A program made the position numbers and the translations under genes. A stretch of DNA of 64,000 nt from positions 62,001 to 126,000 of the forward strand of contig JBKCXU010000108.1 in the NCBI GenBank assembly GCA_046316025.1. Reading direction: 5' to 3'. This document shows positions 50,840-58,919 of the stretch, in pieces. This stretch comes from JAJTHJ01 sp046316025. GTDB taxonomy: Bacteria > Pseudomonadota > Gammaproteobacteria > Burkholderiales > Burkholderiaceae_F. How positions within the stretch are numbered: the stretch's first letter is position 1; the number at the start of each line of letters is the position of its first letter. The notes below the pieces were generated by a model that saw only the letters and a program-made list of their open reading frames with translations, was not told the origin of the DNA and searched no databases.

Positions 50840-51766
50840 ATGAATCGGATTTCCCGTCACCTCGCCGCCGGCGTCCTGGCCTGCGTCTGCGCCGCCGCCG
50901 CCGCCCAGGCGCAAATCGTCCTGTACGAACACGACGACTTCAAAGGCCGGTCGATCCGCGGAACGGACGTCATCAACAACCTGCGCGACCGCGGATTCAA
51001 CGACCTGGCGTCGTCGATCAAGGTGCTGACTGGCACCTGGGAAGTCTGCACCGACGCCGACTTTCGCGGCAATTGCACCGTGCTGGAGCCGGGGCAGTAC
51101 CCGTCGCTGCGGGACATGGACATGAACGACCGCTTGTCGTCGGTGCGCAGCGTGAGCGAACGGCAGGCCGGCGGTCGGACTCAGATCGTCCTTTACGAGC
51201 ACGACGACTTTCAGGGCCGGGAGCTTCGCACCAGCGACGCCATCATCAACCTGGACGGTCGCGGCTTCAACGACATCGCCTCGTCGATCAAGGTGCTGAC
51301 CGGTACCTGGGAAGTTTGCAGCGATGCCAACTTTCGCGGCAATTGCACCGTGCTGGAGCCGGGGCAGTACCGGTCGCTGCGGGACCTGGGCATCAACGAC
51401 AGTCTGTCTTCCCTGCGCAGGGTGAGCGACGGGCAGCGCGGAGGCTACGGCAGCGGCACCAGTTCCGAGTACCAGCGCGGCTACAACGACGGACGCAAGG
51501 GCTACGCGTTCGACAATGATCGCCATCCGCAGGACTACAAGGACGGCTACCGTGCGGGCGAAGAGGCGCGGGCACGATCCGGATCCGGATCGTCGGGCGG
51601 CGAGTACGAGATCAATCGGCTTTCAGACGGCGGTTTCGAGGTCGTGTGGCCGCGGCGCGGTTGCATTGGCACGTTCAACTCGCGCGGCGAGGCGATGAGC
51701 TTCAACGAGCGCTGCAACGACGACCTGATCGGCCGCTCGCGCGAGATCGCCCGCCGCGAGCGCTAG
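50840..51766 (+). CDS. Beta/gamma-crystallin-domain exported protein with internal duplication
   Basis: A 308-residue protein with signal peptide to AQA (about 24). Two beta/gamma-crystallin domains: residues about 25-110 and 115-200, each starting QIVLYEHDDF and containing FNDxASSIKVLTGTWEVC and RGNCTVLEPGQY. The two copies are closely alike also in DNA (about 50912-51167 and 51182-51437), an evident tandem duplication. The third part (about 215-308) is Tyr/Gly/Arg-rich, then a Cys-paired beta unit. Such domains often bind calcium through N/D-N/D-X-X-S/T-S motifs, here NDLASS/NDIASS, compatible with that. Extracytoplasmic structural or stress role is inferred. Confidence 0.88.
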   Translation: MNRISRHLAAGVLACVCAAAAAQAQIVLYEHDDFKGRSIRGTDVINNLRDRGFNDLASSIKVLTGTWEVCTDADFRGNCTVLEPGQYPSLRDMDMNDRLSSVRSVSERQAGGRTQIVLYEHDDFQGRELRTSDAIINLDGRGFNDIASSIKVLTGTWEVCSDANFRGNCTVLEPGQYRSLRDLGINDSLSSLRRVSDGQRGGYGSGTSSEYQRGYNDGRKGYAFDNDRHPQDYKDGYRAGEEARARSGSGSSGGEYEINRLSDGGFEVVWPRRGCIGTFNSRGEAMSFNERCNDDLIGRSREIARRER

Positions 51767-51819
51767 GCCATCGAACAGATCGACGTCACCCGGGCGCCTT
51801 GGCTGCGCTCGACGCCGGC

Positions 51820-52785
51820 TCAGCGCGGCGCTTGCGCCGCCGCGCGCAAGGTCTGCGAGGGCGACTCGCCGTAGGCGCCGCGGTACAGCGCGGCAAAGCG
51901 GCCGAGGTGCGAGAAGCCCGCGTCGATCGCCGCCTGGGTGACATCCTCGCCGGGCGCCGCCCGCCGCAGGCGCCGGTGCGCCGCCGCCAGCCGCCGCTCG
52001 AGAACGTAGCGCATCGGCGAGATGCCGCGCTGCGACTGGAAGGCCAGTTGCAAGCAGCGCTCGCCCACGCCGGCGACCCGGCACAGTTGGCCGAGCGTGA
52101 TCGGCTCGGCCAGATGCGCGTCGATCCAGTCCTGCACCGCGGCCAGCCGCGCCGGTGTCAGCGGCCGGGCATCCGCCACCGCACAACCCCGCAGCAGCGA
52201 CTCGGCCAGTGCGGCAATCGCGCCCGCCTCGCAAAACGCGCGCCGGCGCGGATCATTGGGAGCGGCGAGCGCCAGCGCGAGCGCGCCCCACGCCGACCCG
52301 AGCGCAAGCGGCGCGGGCGACATCGCGCCCGACCGCCACGCCCACGCGTCCGGCGCACCGATGCGGCGCGACCGAATTTCGGCCGCCAACTCCGCACCGT
52401 CCACGCTGAAAACGAACTGCGCGCCGGGAGCGTTGCGCCGCGTATGTTCCCAGCCCGGCGCGACGAACATTACCTGGCCGGGCAGCAGATCCTGCCGGCG
52501 ATGGCCGAAGACATAGGTGCTGCCCTGTTCGAGCGGAACGTGCAGGTAGGGATAGCGAAACGCGCCGCGGATGGTCTGCGTCAGCCGCGCGCGGGTCCAG
52601 ACCAGCGCGGCGCGGTCATCGCCCAGCGCGGCGCGGCGATAGCCGAGCGGTCCGCGCCCGTCCGCGCTGCGCGAGTGCTCGCCGTCGATCCGGCCGGCAA
52701 AGCGGCGCACTTCGTCGAGGTCGTTGGTGACGAACGGCCGCACCGATGGGGGCAGAGCAGGAATGCCGGCAGCCGCGAGCGTCAT
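51820..52785 (-). CDS. AraC-family transcriptional regulator (paralogue)
   Basis: A 321-residue regulator, the same length as the AraC protein at 42.2 kb and clearly its paralogue (DLDEVRRFAG start; ITLGRLCRVAGVG-like ITLGQLCRVAGVGERCLQLAF, and DAGFSHLGRFAALYR). ATG at 52785. It has the AraC_binding_2-like N-terminal region and two HTHs. It is divergent from the aldehyde dehydrogenase gene with 133 bases between, so it is a candidate regulator of that gene. Confidence 0.9.
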   Translation of the reverse strand: MTLAAAGIPALPPSVRPFVTNDLDEVRRFAGRIDGEHSRSADGRGPLGYRRAALGDDRAALVWTRARLTQTIRGAFRYPYLHVPLEQGSTYVFGHRRQDLLPGQVMFVAPGWEHTRRNAPGAQFVFSVDGAELAAEIRSRRIGAPDAWAWRSGAMSPAPLALGSAWGALALALAAPNDPRRRAFCEAGAIAALAESLLRGCAVADARPLTPARLAAVQDWIDAHLAEPITLGQLCRVAGVGERCLQLAFQSQRGISPMRYVLERRLAAAHRRLRRAAPGEDVTQAAIDAGFSHLGRFAALYRGAYGESPSQTLRAAAQAPR

Positions 52786-52918
52786 GGAACGGAACTTCGG
52801 AGCGCGGCAAGACCCGCCGTGCGCGACAGTATGCCGCGATCCTGCCGCCTGCGGCGGGCCCGGCCGCGGGTCGCCGCGGACTATGCTGAACGCTTTCACC
52901 GCCGCGCCCGACCCTCCC

Positions 52919-54388
52919 ATGACCGCAGCCACGACTTTCTCCGACCCTGCCCTGTTCAAGACGCAAGCCTTCATCGACGGCCACTGGACCGACGGCGCGC
53001 ACGGCCGCTTTGCCGTGCACGATCCCGCCGACGGCGCGCTGCTGGCCGAGGTCGCCAACTGCGGCGGCACTGACGCGCAGCGCGCGATCGACGCGGCGGC
53101 GCACGCGCTGCCGGCCTGGCGTGCGAAGACCGCCAAGGAACGCGCTGCGATCTTGCGCCGCTGGTTCGAACTCGTGCTCGCCGCGCAGGGCGATCTGGCG
53201 CGGCTGATGACCGCCGAGCAGGGCAAGCCGCTCGCCGAGAGCCGCGGCGAGATCGTCTACGGCGCGAGCTTCATCGAGTGGTTTGCCGAGGAAGCCAAGC
53301 GCGTCTACGGCGACACCATCCCGACCCATGCGCCGGACAAGCGGCTGCTGGTGTTCAAGGAGCCGGTGGGGGTGTGCGCGGCGATAACGCCGTGGAATTT
53401 TCCGAACGCGATGATCACCCGCAAGTGCGCACCGGCGCTCGCCGCCGGCTGTACCGTGGTGGTCAAGCCGGCCGAGCAGACGCCATTGTCGGCACTGGCC
53501 TTGGCGGAGCTGGCGCAGCGCGCCGGCATTCCGCCCGGCGTGTTCAATGTGCTGCCGGCGGACGCCGAGCATTCGATCGAGGTCGGCCGGGTGCTGTGCG
53601 ACTCGCCGCTGGTGCGCAAGCTGTCGTTCACCGGCTCGACCGAGGTCGGCCGCATCCTGATGCGGCAATGCGCGCCGACGCTCAAGAAGCTGTCGCTCGA
53701 GCTGGGCGGCAACGCGCCGTTCATCGTCTTCGGCGATGCCGACGTGGACGCGGCCGTGGAAGGCGCGCTCGCCAGCAAGTACCGCAACACTGGCCAGACC
53801 TGCGTCTGCACCAACCGCTTTTTTGCGCACGCGGACGTGTACGAGGAGTTCGTCGCCAAGCTCGCCGCGCGCGCCGCGCAGCTCAAGGTCGGCTCCGGCT
53901 TCGAGGCCGGCGTGATGCAGGGACCGCTAATCGACGCCAACGCGCTGGCCAAGGTGGAGGCGCACGTGGCCGATGCGGTGGCGCAGGGCGCGCGGGTGCT
54001 GACCGGCGGCAAGCGGCACGAGCGCGGCGGCACCTTCTACACACCGACCGTGCTGGCCGACGTGACGCCGGCGATGCTCGTCGCCCGCGAAGAAACCTTC
54101 GGCCCGGTCGCACCCGTGTTCAAGTTTTCGACCGACGCCGAGGCCGTGGCCGCTACCAATAGCGTGGAGTACGGGCTGGCCGCGTACTTCTACTCGCGCG
54201 ACGTCAGTCGCGTGCTGCGGGTGGCCGAGGCGCTGGAGTTCGGCATGATCGGGGTGAACACCGGGATCATCTCCACCGAGGTCGCGCCCTTTGGCGGCGT
54301 CAAGCAGTCCGGCTTCGGCCGCGAGGGCAGCAAGTACGGGATCGAGGAGTATCTGACGGTCAAGTACGTGTGTGTGGGGGGCCTGTAG
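52919..54388 (+). CDS. NAD(P)-dependent succinate-semialdehyde-type aldehyde dehydrogenase
   Basis: A 489-residue aldehyde dehydrogenase with catalytic Cys295 (NTGQTCVCTNRF) and Glu261 (LELGGNAPF), and the cofactor block PWNFPNAMITRK. The pattern FIEWFAEEAKRVYGDTIP and TNSVEYGLAAYFYSRD fits the succinate-semialdehyde dehydrogenase (GabD) group, which makes succinate in GABA or 4-hydroxybutyrate breakdown. A GabT partner is not adjacent. ATG at 52919 is the best start; an earlier ATG at 52883 is in frame. The C-terminus EEYLTVKYVCVGGL is normal. Divergent AraC gene upstream. Confidence 0.92.
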   Translation: MTAATTFSDPALFKTQAFIDGHWTDGAHGRFAVHDPADGALLAEVANCGGTDAQRAIDAAAHALPAWRAKTAKERAAILRRWFELVLAAQGDLARLMTAEQGKPLAESRGEIVYGASFIEWFAEEAKRVYGDTIPTHAPDKRLLVFKEPVGVCAAITPWNFPNAMITRKCAPALAAGCTVVVKPAEQTPLSALALAELAQRAGIPPGVFNVLPADAEHSIEVGRVLCDSPLVRKLSFTGSTEVGRILMRQCAPTLKKLSLELGGNAPFIVFGDADVDAAVEGALASKYRNTGQTCVCTNRFFAHADVYEEFVAKLAARAAQLKVGSGFEAGVMQGPLIDANALAKVEAHVADAVAQGARVLTGGKRHERGGTFYTPTVLADVTPAMLVAREETFGPVAPVFKFSTDAEAVAATNSVEYGLAAYFYSRDVSRVLRVAEALEFGMIGVNTGIISTEVAPFGGVKQSGFGREGSKYGIEEYLTVKYVCVGGL

Positions 54389-54460
54389 GCCGGATGGAGC
54401 GCAGCGCAATCCGGGGCCGCTGCGCTGTTCGATTTGCACCGCAATCCGACAACCGAGGCC

Positions 54461-54533
54461 CGTCGTTCCCGCGCACGCGGGAAGCTGGCGGTGTCGCGAA
54501 GTCGGCTGGGTTCCCGCTGGCGCGGGAACGACA
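54461..54533. repeat. Family-C palindromic repeat
   Basis: CGTCGTTCCCGCGCACGCGG and GGTTCCCGCTGGCGCGGGAA hairpins. It stands directly before a second copy. The stretch 54,389-54,460 holds only a GCGCAGCGCAATCCGG-type palindrome and no gene. Confidence 0.7.
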
Positions 54534-54565
54534 CCAATGCCTTCGCGGGCTGGCCGTGCAGTTAC

Positions 54566-54698
54566 TCCACTTCCACTTCAATCGGATAACCAAGGCGCGT
54601 CATTCCCGCGCAAGGGGGAATCCAGCTTTGGTCGAGGAACCCGCTGGGTTCGCGCTTCCGTGCGAACGACGAAAGTAGCTTCATGAAGTGGAAGTGGA
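54566..54698. repeat. Family-C MITE-like repeat with 15-bp inverted ends
   Basis: Ends TCCACTTCCACTTCA and TGAAGTGGAAGTGGA are perfect inverses around a core with GTCATTCCCGC and hairpins. The right end abuts the stop codon of the KefC-like gene on the minus strand. Confidence 0.8.
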
Positions 54699-54699
54699 A

Positions 54700-56496
54700 T
54701 CACCACCCCTCGGAGCCGCCCACCCGCTGGCGCGCTTCGCGGTCGCGGCGCAGGTTTTCTTCCAGTTCGCTGCGGCCGCTCTTGGCGAGCGCGACGGTCT
54801 TCGCCTCGTCGCGAAAGTGCGGCAGCAGCCGTCGCAGCAGCGCCACGTTGTAGCGGCGGAAGCCGTCGGCGCTCTCGCGCGCCTCGTAGGGCGGGACCCC
54901 CAGCGCCTCCAGTGCTGCGCGGCCGGTGCGCAGCGCGCTCTCGAAGGTTTCGCGCTCCACCGCCTCCACACCGCGGTCGTGCAGTTCGAGCCAGTGCCGC
55001 ACGTTGCGCGCGCGGGCGACGATCCGCAAGTTGGGGAACTCGGCGCGCGCGCGGTCCACCAGCGCCAGGCTGTCTTCCACGCCGTCGATCGCCACCACCA
55101 GCAGCCGCGCCTTTGCCGCGCCGGCGGCGTGCAGCAGATCGAGCCGGGTGGCGTCGCCGTAGAACACCTTGAAGCCGAACTTGCGCAGCAGGTCGATCTG
55201 CTCCGGGTCGTGGTCGAGCACGGTGGCGCGGATGCCGTTGGCAAACAGCATGCGGCCAACGATCTGCCCGTAGCGGCCAAAGCCTGCGACGATCACCGGC
55301 GCGCTGTCGTCGTCGATAGGGTCGGCTTCGCCGGCGGCGCGCGCCTGCCGCGCACACATCCGGTCGTAGGCGACCAGCAACAGCGGCGTGGTCGCCATCG
55401 ACACGGCCACCGCCGCAGTGAGCAGGGCTTCCCACTGCGGACTCAACACCTGCGCCAGCCGCGCGACGCCAAAGACCACGAAGGCGAACTCGCCCCCCTG
55501 CGACAACAGCGCGGCGAGCAGCAGCCGGTCGCGCCCGTTGAGCCCCAGGCGCGCGCCGAGGACGACCAGCACCGCACCTTTCAGCACCACCAGCCCGACC
55601 ACCAGCGCCAGCAGCAACAGCGGCTGCGCCAGCACGACGGAAAAGTCCACCGCCATCCCGACAGCGATGAAAAAAAGTCCAAGCAGCAGCCCCTTGAACG
55701 GCGCGATGTCGGTTTCCAGCGCATGCCGGTACTCGGAGGTGGCGAGCAGCACGCCGGCCAGAAAGGCGCCCAGCGCCATCGACAGGCCGGCGGCGTTCAT
55801 GCCGAGCGCGATGCCGATTACCAGCAGCAGCGCAAACGCGGTGAAGATTTCGCGCACCTCGCTCTTGGCGATCAGCCGCATCAGCGGCGGCACCACCCAG
55901 CGGCTGGCGACGAACACCGCGCCGATGGCGATCAAGCCGTACAGCGCCTTCTGCCAACCCGGTAACGCACCGGGCGCGGCTACGCCCAGCACTGGCACCA
56001 CCGCGATCAGCGGAATCGCCGCCAGGTCCTGGAACAGCAAAATCGCAAAGCCGCTGCGGCCGGCCGGTGTCGGCATCAGGTTGCGCTCGGTCATGATCTG
56101 CACGGCGATGGCAGTGGAGGACATCGCCGCCGCCAGCCCGGCCACGAGCGCCGCCTGCCAGTTAAGCCCCGCCGCCAGCAGCCCGACGGCCAGCAGCGCA
56201 CCGCTCGCCAGCCACTGCGCGCCGCCGCCGCCGAACACCGGGCCGCGCATCTGCGCCAGGCGCTTCAGATCGAGTTCGAGGCCGATCAGAAACAGCATCA
56301 GCACCACACCGAACTCGGCAAAGTGCAGCGTCGATTGCACGCCGGCGATCAGCCCGAAGCCGAAAGGCCCGATCGCCACGCCGGCCAACAGGTAGCCCAG
56401 CACCGAGCCCAGCCCCGCGCGCTTGGCGAGCGGCACGCAGATCACCGCCGCGGCCAGGTAGATCAGCGCATCGCGCAGGAAGCCGCCTTCAGCCAT
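54700..56496 (-). CDS. kefC: KefB/KefC-type potassium:proton antiporter
   Basis: A 598-residue protein. Residues about 5-375 form the CPA2 cation/proton antiporter with about 12 helices, including LMLFLIGLELDLKRL and SQGGEFAFVVFGV. Residues about 395-520 form a TrkA-N (RCK) domain with VIVAGFGRYGQIVGRML and YGDATRLDLL. In Kef systems glutathione adducts open the efflux channel to acidify the cell against electrophiles (family knowledge). ATG overlaps the flavoprotein gene end by 8 bases (ATGGCTGA), typical of KefF-KefC coupling. The C-terminal 60 residues are helical and charged. Confidence 0.93.
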   Translation of the reverse strand: MAEGGFLRDALIYLAAAVICVPLAKRAGLGSVLGYLLAGVAIGPFGFGLIAGVQSTLHFAEFGVVLMLFLIGLELDLKRLAQMRGPVFGGGGAQWLASGALLAVGLLAAGLNWQAALVAGLAAAMSSTAIAVQIMTERNLMPTPAGRSGFAILLFQDLAAIPLIAVVPVLGVAAPGALPGWQKALYGLIAIGAVFVASRWVVPPLMRLIAKSEVREIFTAFALLLVIGIALGMNAAGLSMALGAFLAGVLLATSEYRHALETDIAPFKGLLLGLFFIAVGMAVDFSVVLAQPLLLLALVVGLVVLKGAVLVVLGARLGLNGRDRLLLAALLSQGGEFAFVVFGVARLAQVLSPQWEALLTAAVAVSMATTPLLLVAYDRMCARQARAAGEADPIDDDSAPVIVAGFGRYGQIVGRMLFANGIRATVLDHDPEQIDLLRKFGFKVFYGDATRLDLLHAAGAAKARLLVVAIDGVEDSLALVDRARAEFPNLRIVARARNVRHWLELHDRGVEAVERETFESALRTGRAALEALGVPPYEARESADGFRRYNVALLRRLLPHFRDEAKTVALAKSGRSELEENLRRDREARQRVGGSEGW

Positions 56497-57022
56497 GGGC
56501 GTCGATCCAGTGTTGCAGCCGCTGCCGATAGACGGCAGCCTGCGCGGCCAGCCCGTCGGCGCCGATCTGATGTGCCGCATGCACGATCAAGGGCGACAAC
56601 CAGTTCATCCCGCAGAAGCGCGCGGTCTGCTTGACCGCGGGCGCAAACGCGGAAAACTCGTGCCCATGCGGGCCGTCCGGTGTGTACCAGTCCGGCGGGC
56701 CGCCGGTGGTGGCGACCCACAGGCAGTCCTTGTCGTGCAGCGCGGTGCCGCCCTCGCCGTAGGCATAGCCGTAGGACAGCACTTCCTCGAACCAGAGCTT
56801 GAGCAGGGCCGGTGCGCCGTACCAGTAGATTGGGTGCTGCCAGATCACGAGCCGCGCGGCGTCGAGCCGCGCGCGCTCGGCGGCCGGGTCGAGGTCGAAG
56901 TCGGGGTAGGCGTCGTACAGCGAGTGCACCGTCAGCCCCGGCAAGTCGCGCACCGCGTCGAGCAGCGCGCGATTGGCAACCGACTGCCGCGGGTGCGGGT
57001 GGGCGTGGACGAGCAGGATCAT
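56489..57022 (-). CDS. kefF: KefF/MdaB-type NAD(P)H quinone oxidoreductase, Kef ancillary
   Basis: A 177-residue flavodoxin-fold quinone reductase (MILLVHAHPHPRQSVANRAL; HPIYWYGAPALLKLWFEEVL; GGPPDWYTPDGPHGHEF). In Kef systems this ancillary protein is required for full channel activity. ATG at 57022 is where the conserved HPHP block begins; the upstream frame is repeat-derived. It precedes and overlaps the antiporter gene. Confidence 0.92.
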   Translation of the reverse strand: MILLVHAHPHPRQSVANRALLDAVRDLPGLTVHSLYDAYPDFDLDPAAERARLDAARLVIWQHPIYWYGAPALLKLWFEEVLSYGYAYGEGGTALHDKDCLWVATTGGPPDWYTPDGPHGHEFSAFAPAVKQTARFCGMNWLSPLIVHAAHQIGADGLAAQAAVYRQRLQHWIDAHG

Positions 57023-57078
57023 CGCGGCGCGCAGCGTAGCGCGGCGACGCCGAGATTGCGAAAGCGCAACTGCTTTTC

Positions 57079-57143
57079 GTTCGCGCGGCAGCGGGAACCC
57101 GCCACGTGCGGCGCGCCGCATACCCGCTTCCGCGGGCATGACG
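57079..57143. repeat. Degenerate family-C palindrome
   Basis: GTTCGCGCGGCAGCGGGAAC and ACCCGCTTCCGCGGGCATGA resemble the family-C hairpins. It is in the gap between the binding-protein gene end and KefF. Confidence 0.5.
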
Positions 57144-57160
57144 GCGCCTTCGCCGCATCG

Positions 57161-58279
57161 CTATCCCTTACGCACGAAGTCCACTCCGAGAATCATGTAA
57201 TCGACGAAGCTCGAGCCGTTGCGGTTGGCGCGCGAATACTTGAGCCGGTAGCCGCCCAGGTCGAGATCGACCGTCTCCGGCGCGGCGGCGATCGCGGCCG
57301 GCCGGGTGGAACGGGCACGGTCGATCGCGGTGGTCAGCGCGCGAGCGGCCATGTAGGACTCCAGCGAGGCGAAGCTCGGCGCCTCGCCGCCACCAATGGC
57401 GCGCATGGCGTTGCTGTGCTCGACGACGATCGGCTCGTTGCCCCAGGGTTTGGGGACGACAAACGACACCACCAGCCCCGCCGCGTCCGGCCCCAGCAAG
57501 TCCTGCACCTGGCTCGGCGCGGCGAACGACAGCGTGACCAGGAACACCGCCTTGGACAGCCCGGCGGCGCGGCCCTTCTTGATGAGTTCCGCCGTGGTCG
57601 GCGCCGAAGTGGTGAAGATGACCGCCTGCGGCCGTTCGGCCAGCATGCGGCGCACGGTGTCGTCGGCCACCGACTTGTTGCGCTCGGTGGCGATGGCCAC
57701 CGACTTGATGCCGGCGCGCTCGGCCTCGGCAACGACCACGTCGCGGTTTTCGTTGCCGACGCGGTCGGCAAAGTGCGCGACCTCGATCCGGTTGATGCCG
57801 AAGCCCTTCAACACCTCGATGAACTTGGCCGCCTCGTTGGCGTAGCTGGCGCGCGCGGTAAAGATCAGCGGGTCGCTGGCGTTGTGGATCACGGTCGCGC
57901 CGGTAAACGGCGCGAAAAACGGCACCCCCGCCGACTTGGCCGCGGGCAGCGCCGGCAGGCTCAGCGTGGCCGAGGCAAAGCCGAAGAGCGCGCTCGCGCC
58001 GCGCTCGATCAGCGCGGTGCCGTTGGGGCCGGAGCGCGCGGTGTCGTTGCCATCGTCCAGCACTAGGTGGTCCACCGGCACGCTGGCGCTACGGTTGTAG
58101 TTCGCAAACCACGCGCGCGCGCCGGCCACGGTCGCCTTGCCGAACGGCGCATTGCTGCCGGTCAAGGGGGCGGACTGGCCGATCGTCGCCCGTGCCGGTT
58201 GCGCCAGCAGCGCCGGCGCCTGCTGCGCCGCCAGCACGCCGGCCAAGCCTTTCAGGATCGTTCTGCGCTCGTTCTTCAT
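57161..58279 (-). CDS. Branched-chain-type periplasmic binding protein (Peripla_BP_6)
   Basis: A 372-residue receptor-type binding protein with a twin-arginine-like signal (NERRTILKGLAGVLAAQQA). The family blocks IGQSAPLTGSNAPFGKATVA, LVLDDGNDTARS and GVPFFAPFTGATVI match Leu/Ile/Val-type receptors. No permease or ATPase genes are adjacent, as for many orphan binding proteins in betaproteobacteria. Ligand unknown. It is divergent from tRNA-Gly. Confidence 0.92.
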   Translation of the reverse strand: MKNERRTILKGLAGVLAAQQAPALLAQPARATIGQSAPLTGSNAPFGKATVAGARAWFANYNRSASVPVDHLVLDDGNDTARSGPNGTALIERGASALFGFASATLSLPALPAAKSAGVPFFAPFTGATVIHNASDPLIFTARASYANEAAKFIEVLKGFGINRIEVAHFADRVGNENRDVVVAEAERAGIKSVAIATERNKSVADDTVRRMLAERPQAVIFTTSAPTTAELIKKGRAAGLSKAVFLVTLSFAAPSQVQDLLGPDAAGLVVSFVVPKPWGNEPIVVEHSNAMRAIGGGEAPSFASLESYMAARALTTAIDRARSTRPAAIAAAPETVDLDLGGYRLKYSRANRNGSSFVDYMILGVDFVRKG

Positions 58280-58381
58280 GGCGCCATCCGTAGCGTGAAT
58301 TGGGGAGGGTAGTAGCGCAGGCTACAGCAAGAAGCGGGCCGGCGGACCCTGCACTTGCCTCGCGTAAACTCTGCCGCCACT

Positions 58382-58455
58382 GCGGGTGTAGTTCAATGGC
58401 AGAACCTCAGCTTCCCAAGCTGATGACGTGGGTTCGATTCCCATCACCCGCTCCA
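58382..58455 (+). tRNA. tRNA-Gly (anticodon CCC)
   Basis: A 74-base cloverleaf with acceptor GCGGGTG pairing to CACCCGC, D-arm AGTTCAATGGCAGAAC, anticodon stem TCAGC/GCTGA with loop TTCCCAA (anticodon CCC), T-arm GGGTTCGATTCCC, and encoded CCA. Confidence 0.96.
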
Positions 58456-58578
58456 GAAGTTGCGAATAAGCCTGCTGCGCGGGCCGATCTTGCCGCTGCG
58501 ATGCTCGCCGTACCGATGTACGGCTGCGCTTCTCGCGCCAACCTCGACCCGCTCGCGACGGCTTCTTCGCAACTTCTG
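58454..58578. repeat. Inverted-repeat element abutting tRNA-Gly
   Basis: CAGAAGTTGCGAATAAGCC and its inverse GGCTTCTTCGCAACTTCTG (18 of 19 match) bound a segment with a second hairpin (GCCGTAC, 4-base loop, GTACGGC). The left arm starts at the tRNA CCA end. It could be a processed hairpin or a small mobile unit. Confidence 0.6.
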
Positions 58579-58703
58579 CCCTGCGGCCAGGCCAAGTTCC
58601 CCGTGTCGAACAAGCGCATTCAACCTCAGGTCAACCGCGAGCCGCGGCCCGCTCGCTACGGCTTCTCCGCGACCGCTGCACTCCGTTTGAGGCGAGAATT
58701 TCC
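58547..58703 (+). repeat. Imperfect ~100-bp tandem duplication with decayed thiS start
   Basis: CCGCTCGCGACGGCTTCTTC near 58,549 and CCGCTCGCTACGGCTTCTCC near 58,648 repeat at a 100-base offset. GTGTCGAACAAGCGC at 58603 corresponds to the real thiS start GTGAGCGACAAGCGC at 58704. The upstream copy has no complete frame. About 70% of bases match over 45 positions. Confidence 0.5.
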
Positions 58704-58919
58704 GTGAGCGACAAGCGCATCCACATCCAGGTCAACGGCGACGCGCGCTCGATGCCGGCGGGCACGACGGTGGTCGCGTTGCTGGCGGAATTGGCGCCGG
58801 CCGGGCGCAAGGTGGCGGTGGAGCGCAATGGCGAGATCGTGCCGAAGAGCGCGCACGGGGCGACCGTGCTCGCTGATGGCGATGCACTGGAAGTGGTGAT
58901 CGCGGTGGGAGGTGGGTGA
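58704..58919 (+). CDS. thiS: ThiS, sulfur-carrier protein for thiazole synthesis
   Basis: A 71-residue ubiquitin-like protein (VSDKRIHIQVNGDARSMPAG; NGEIVPKSAHGATVLADGDALEVV) ending GG with the usual IAVGGG tail, which is activated as a thiocarboxylate. GTG start with GAGGCGAG upstream. It is followed by a one-base overlap (TGATG) with the OsmC frame and then thiG. Length is normal. Confidence 0.95.
   Translation: MSDKRIHIQVNGDARSMPAGTTVVALLAELAPAGRKVAVERNGEIVPKSAHGATVLADGDALEVVIAVGGG

Noticed and set aside
58456..58703. TPP riboswitch upstream of thiS
   Set aside because: No CTGAGA-type THI-box core is visible; the gap is explained by the inverted repeat and the tandem duplication.
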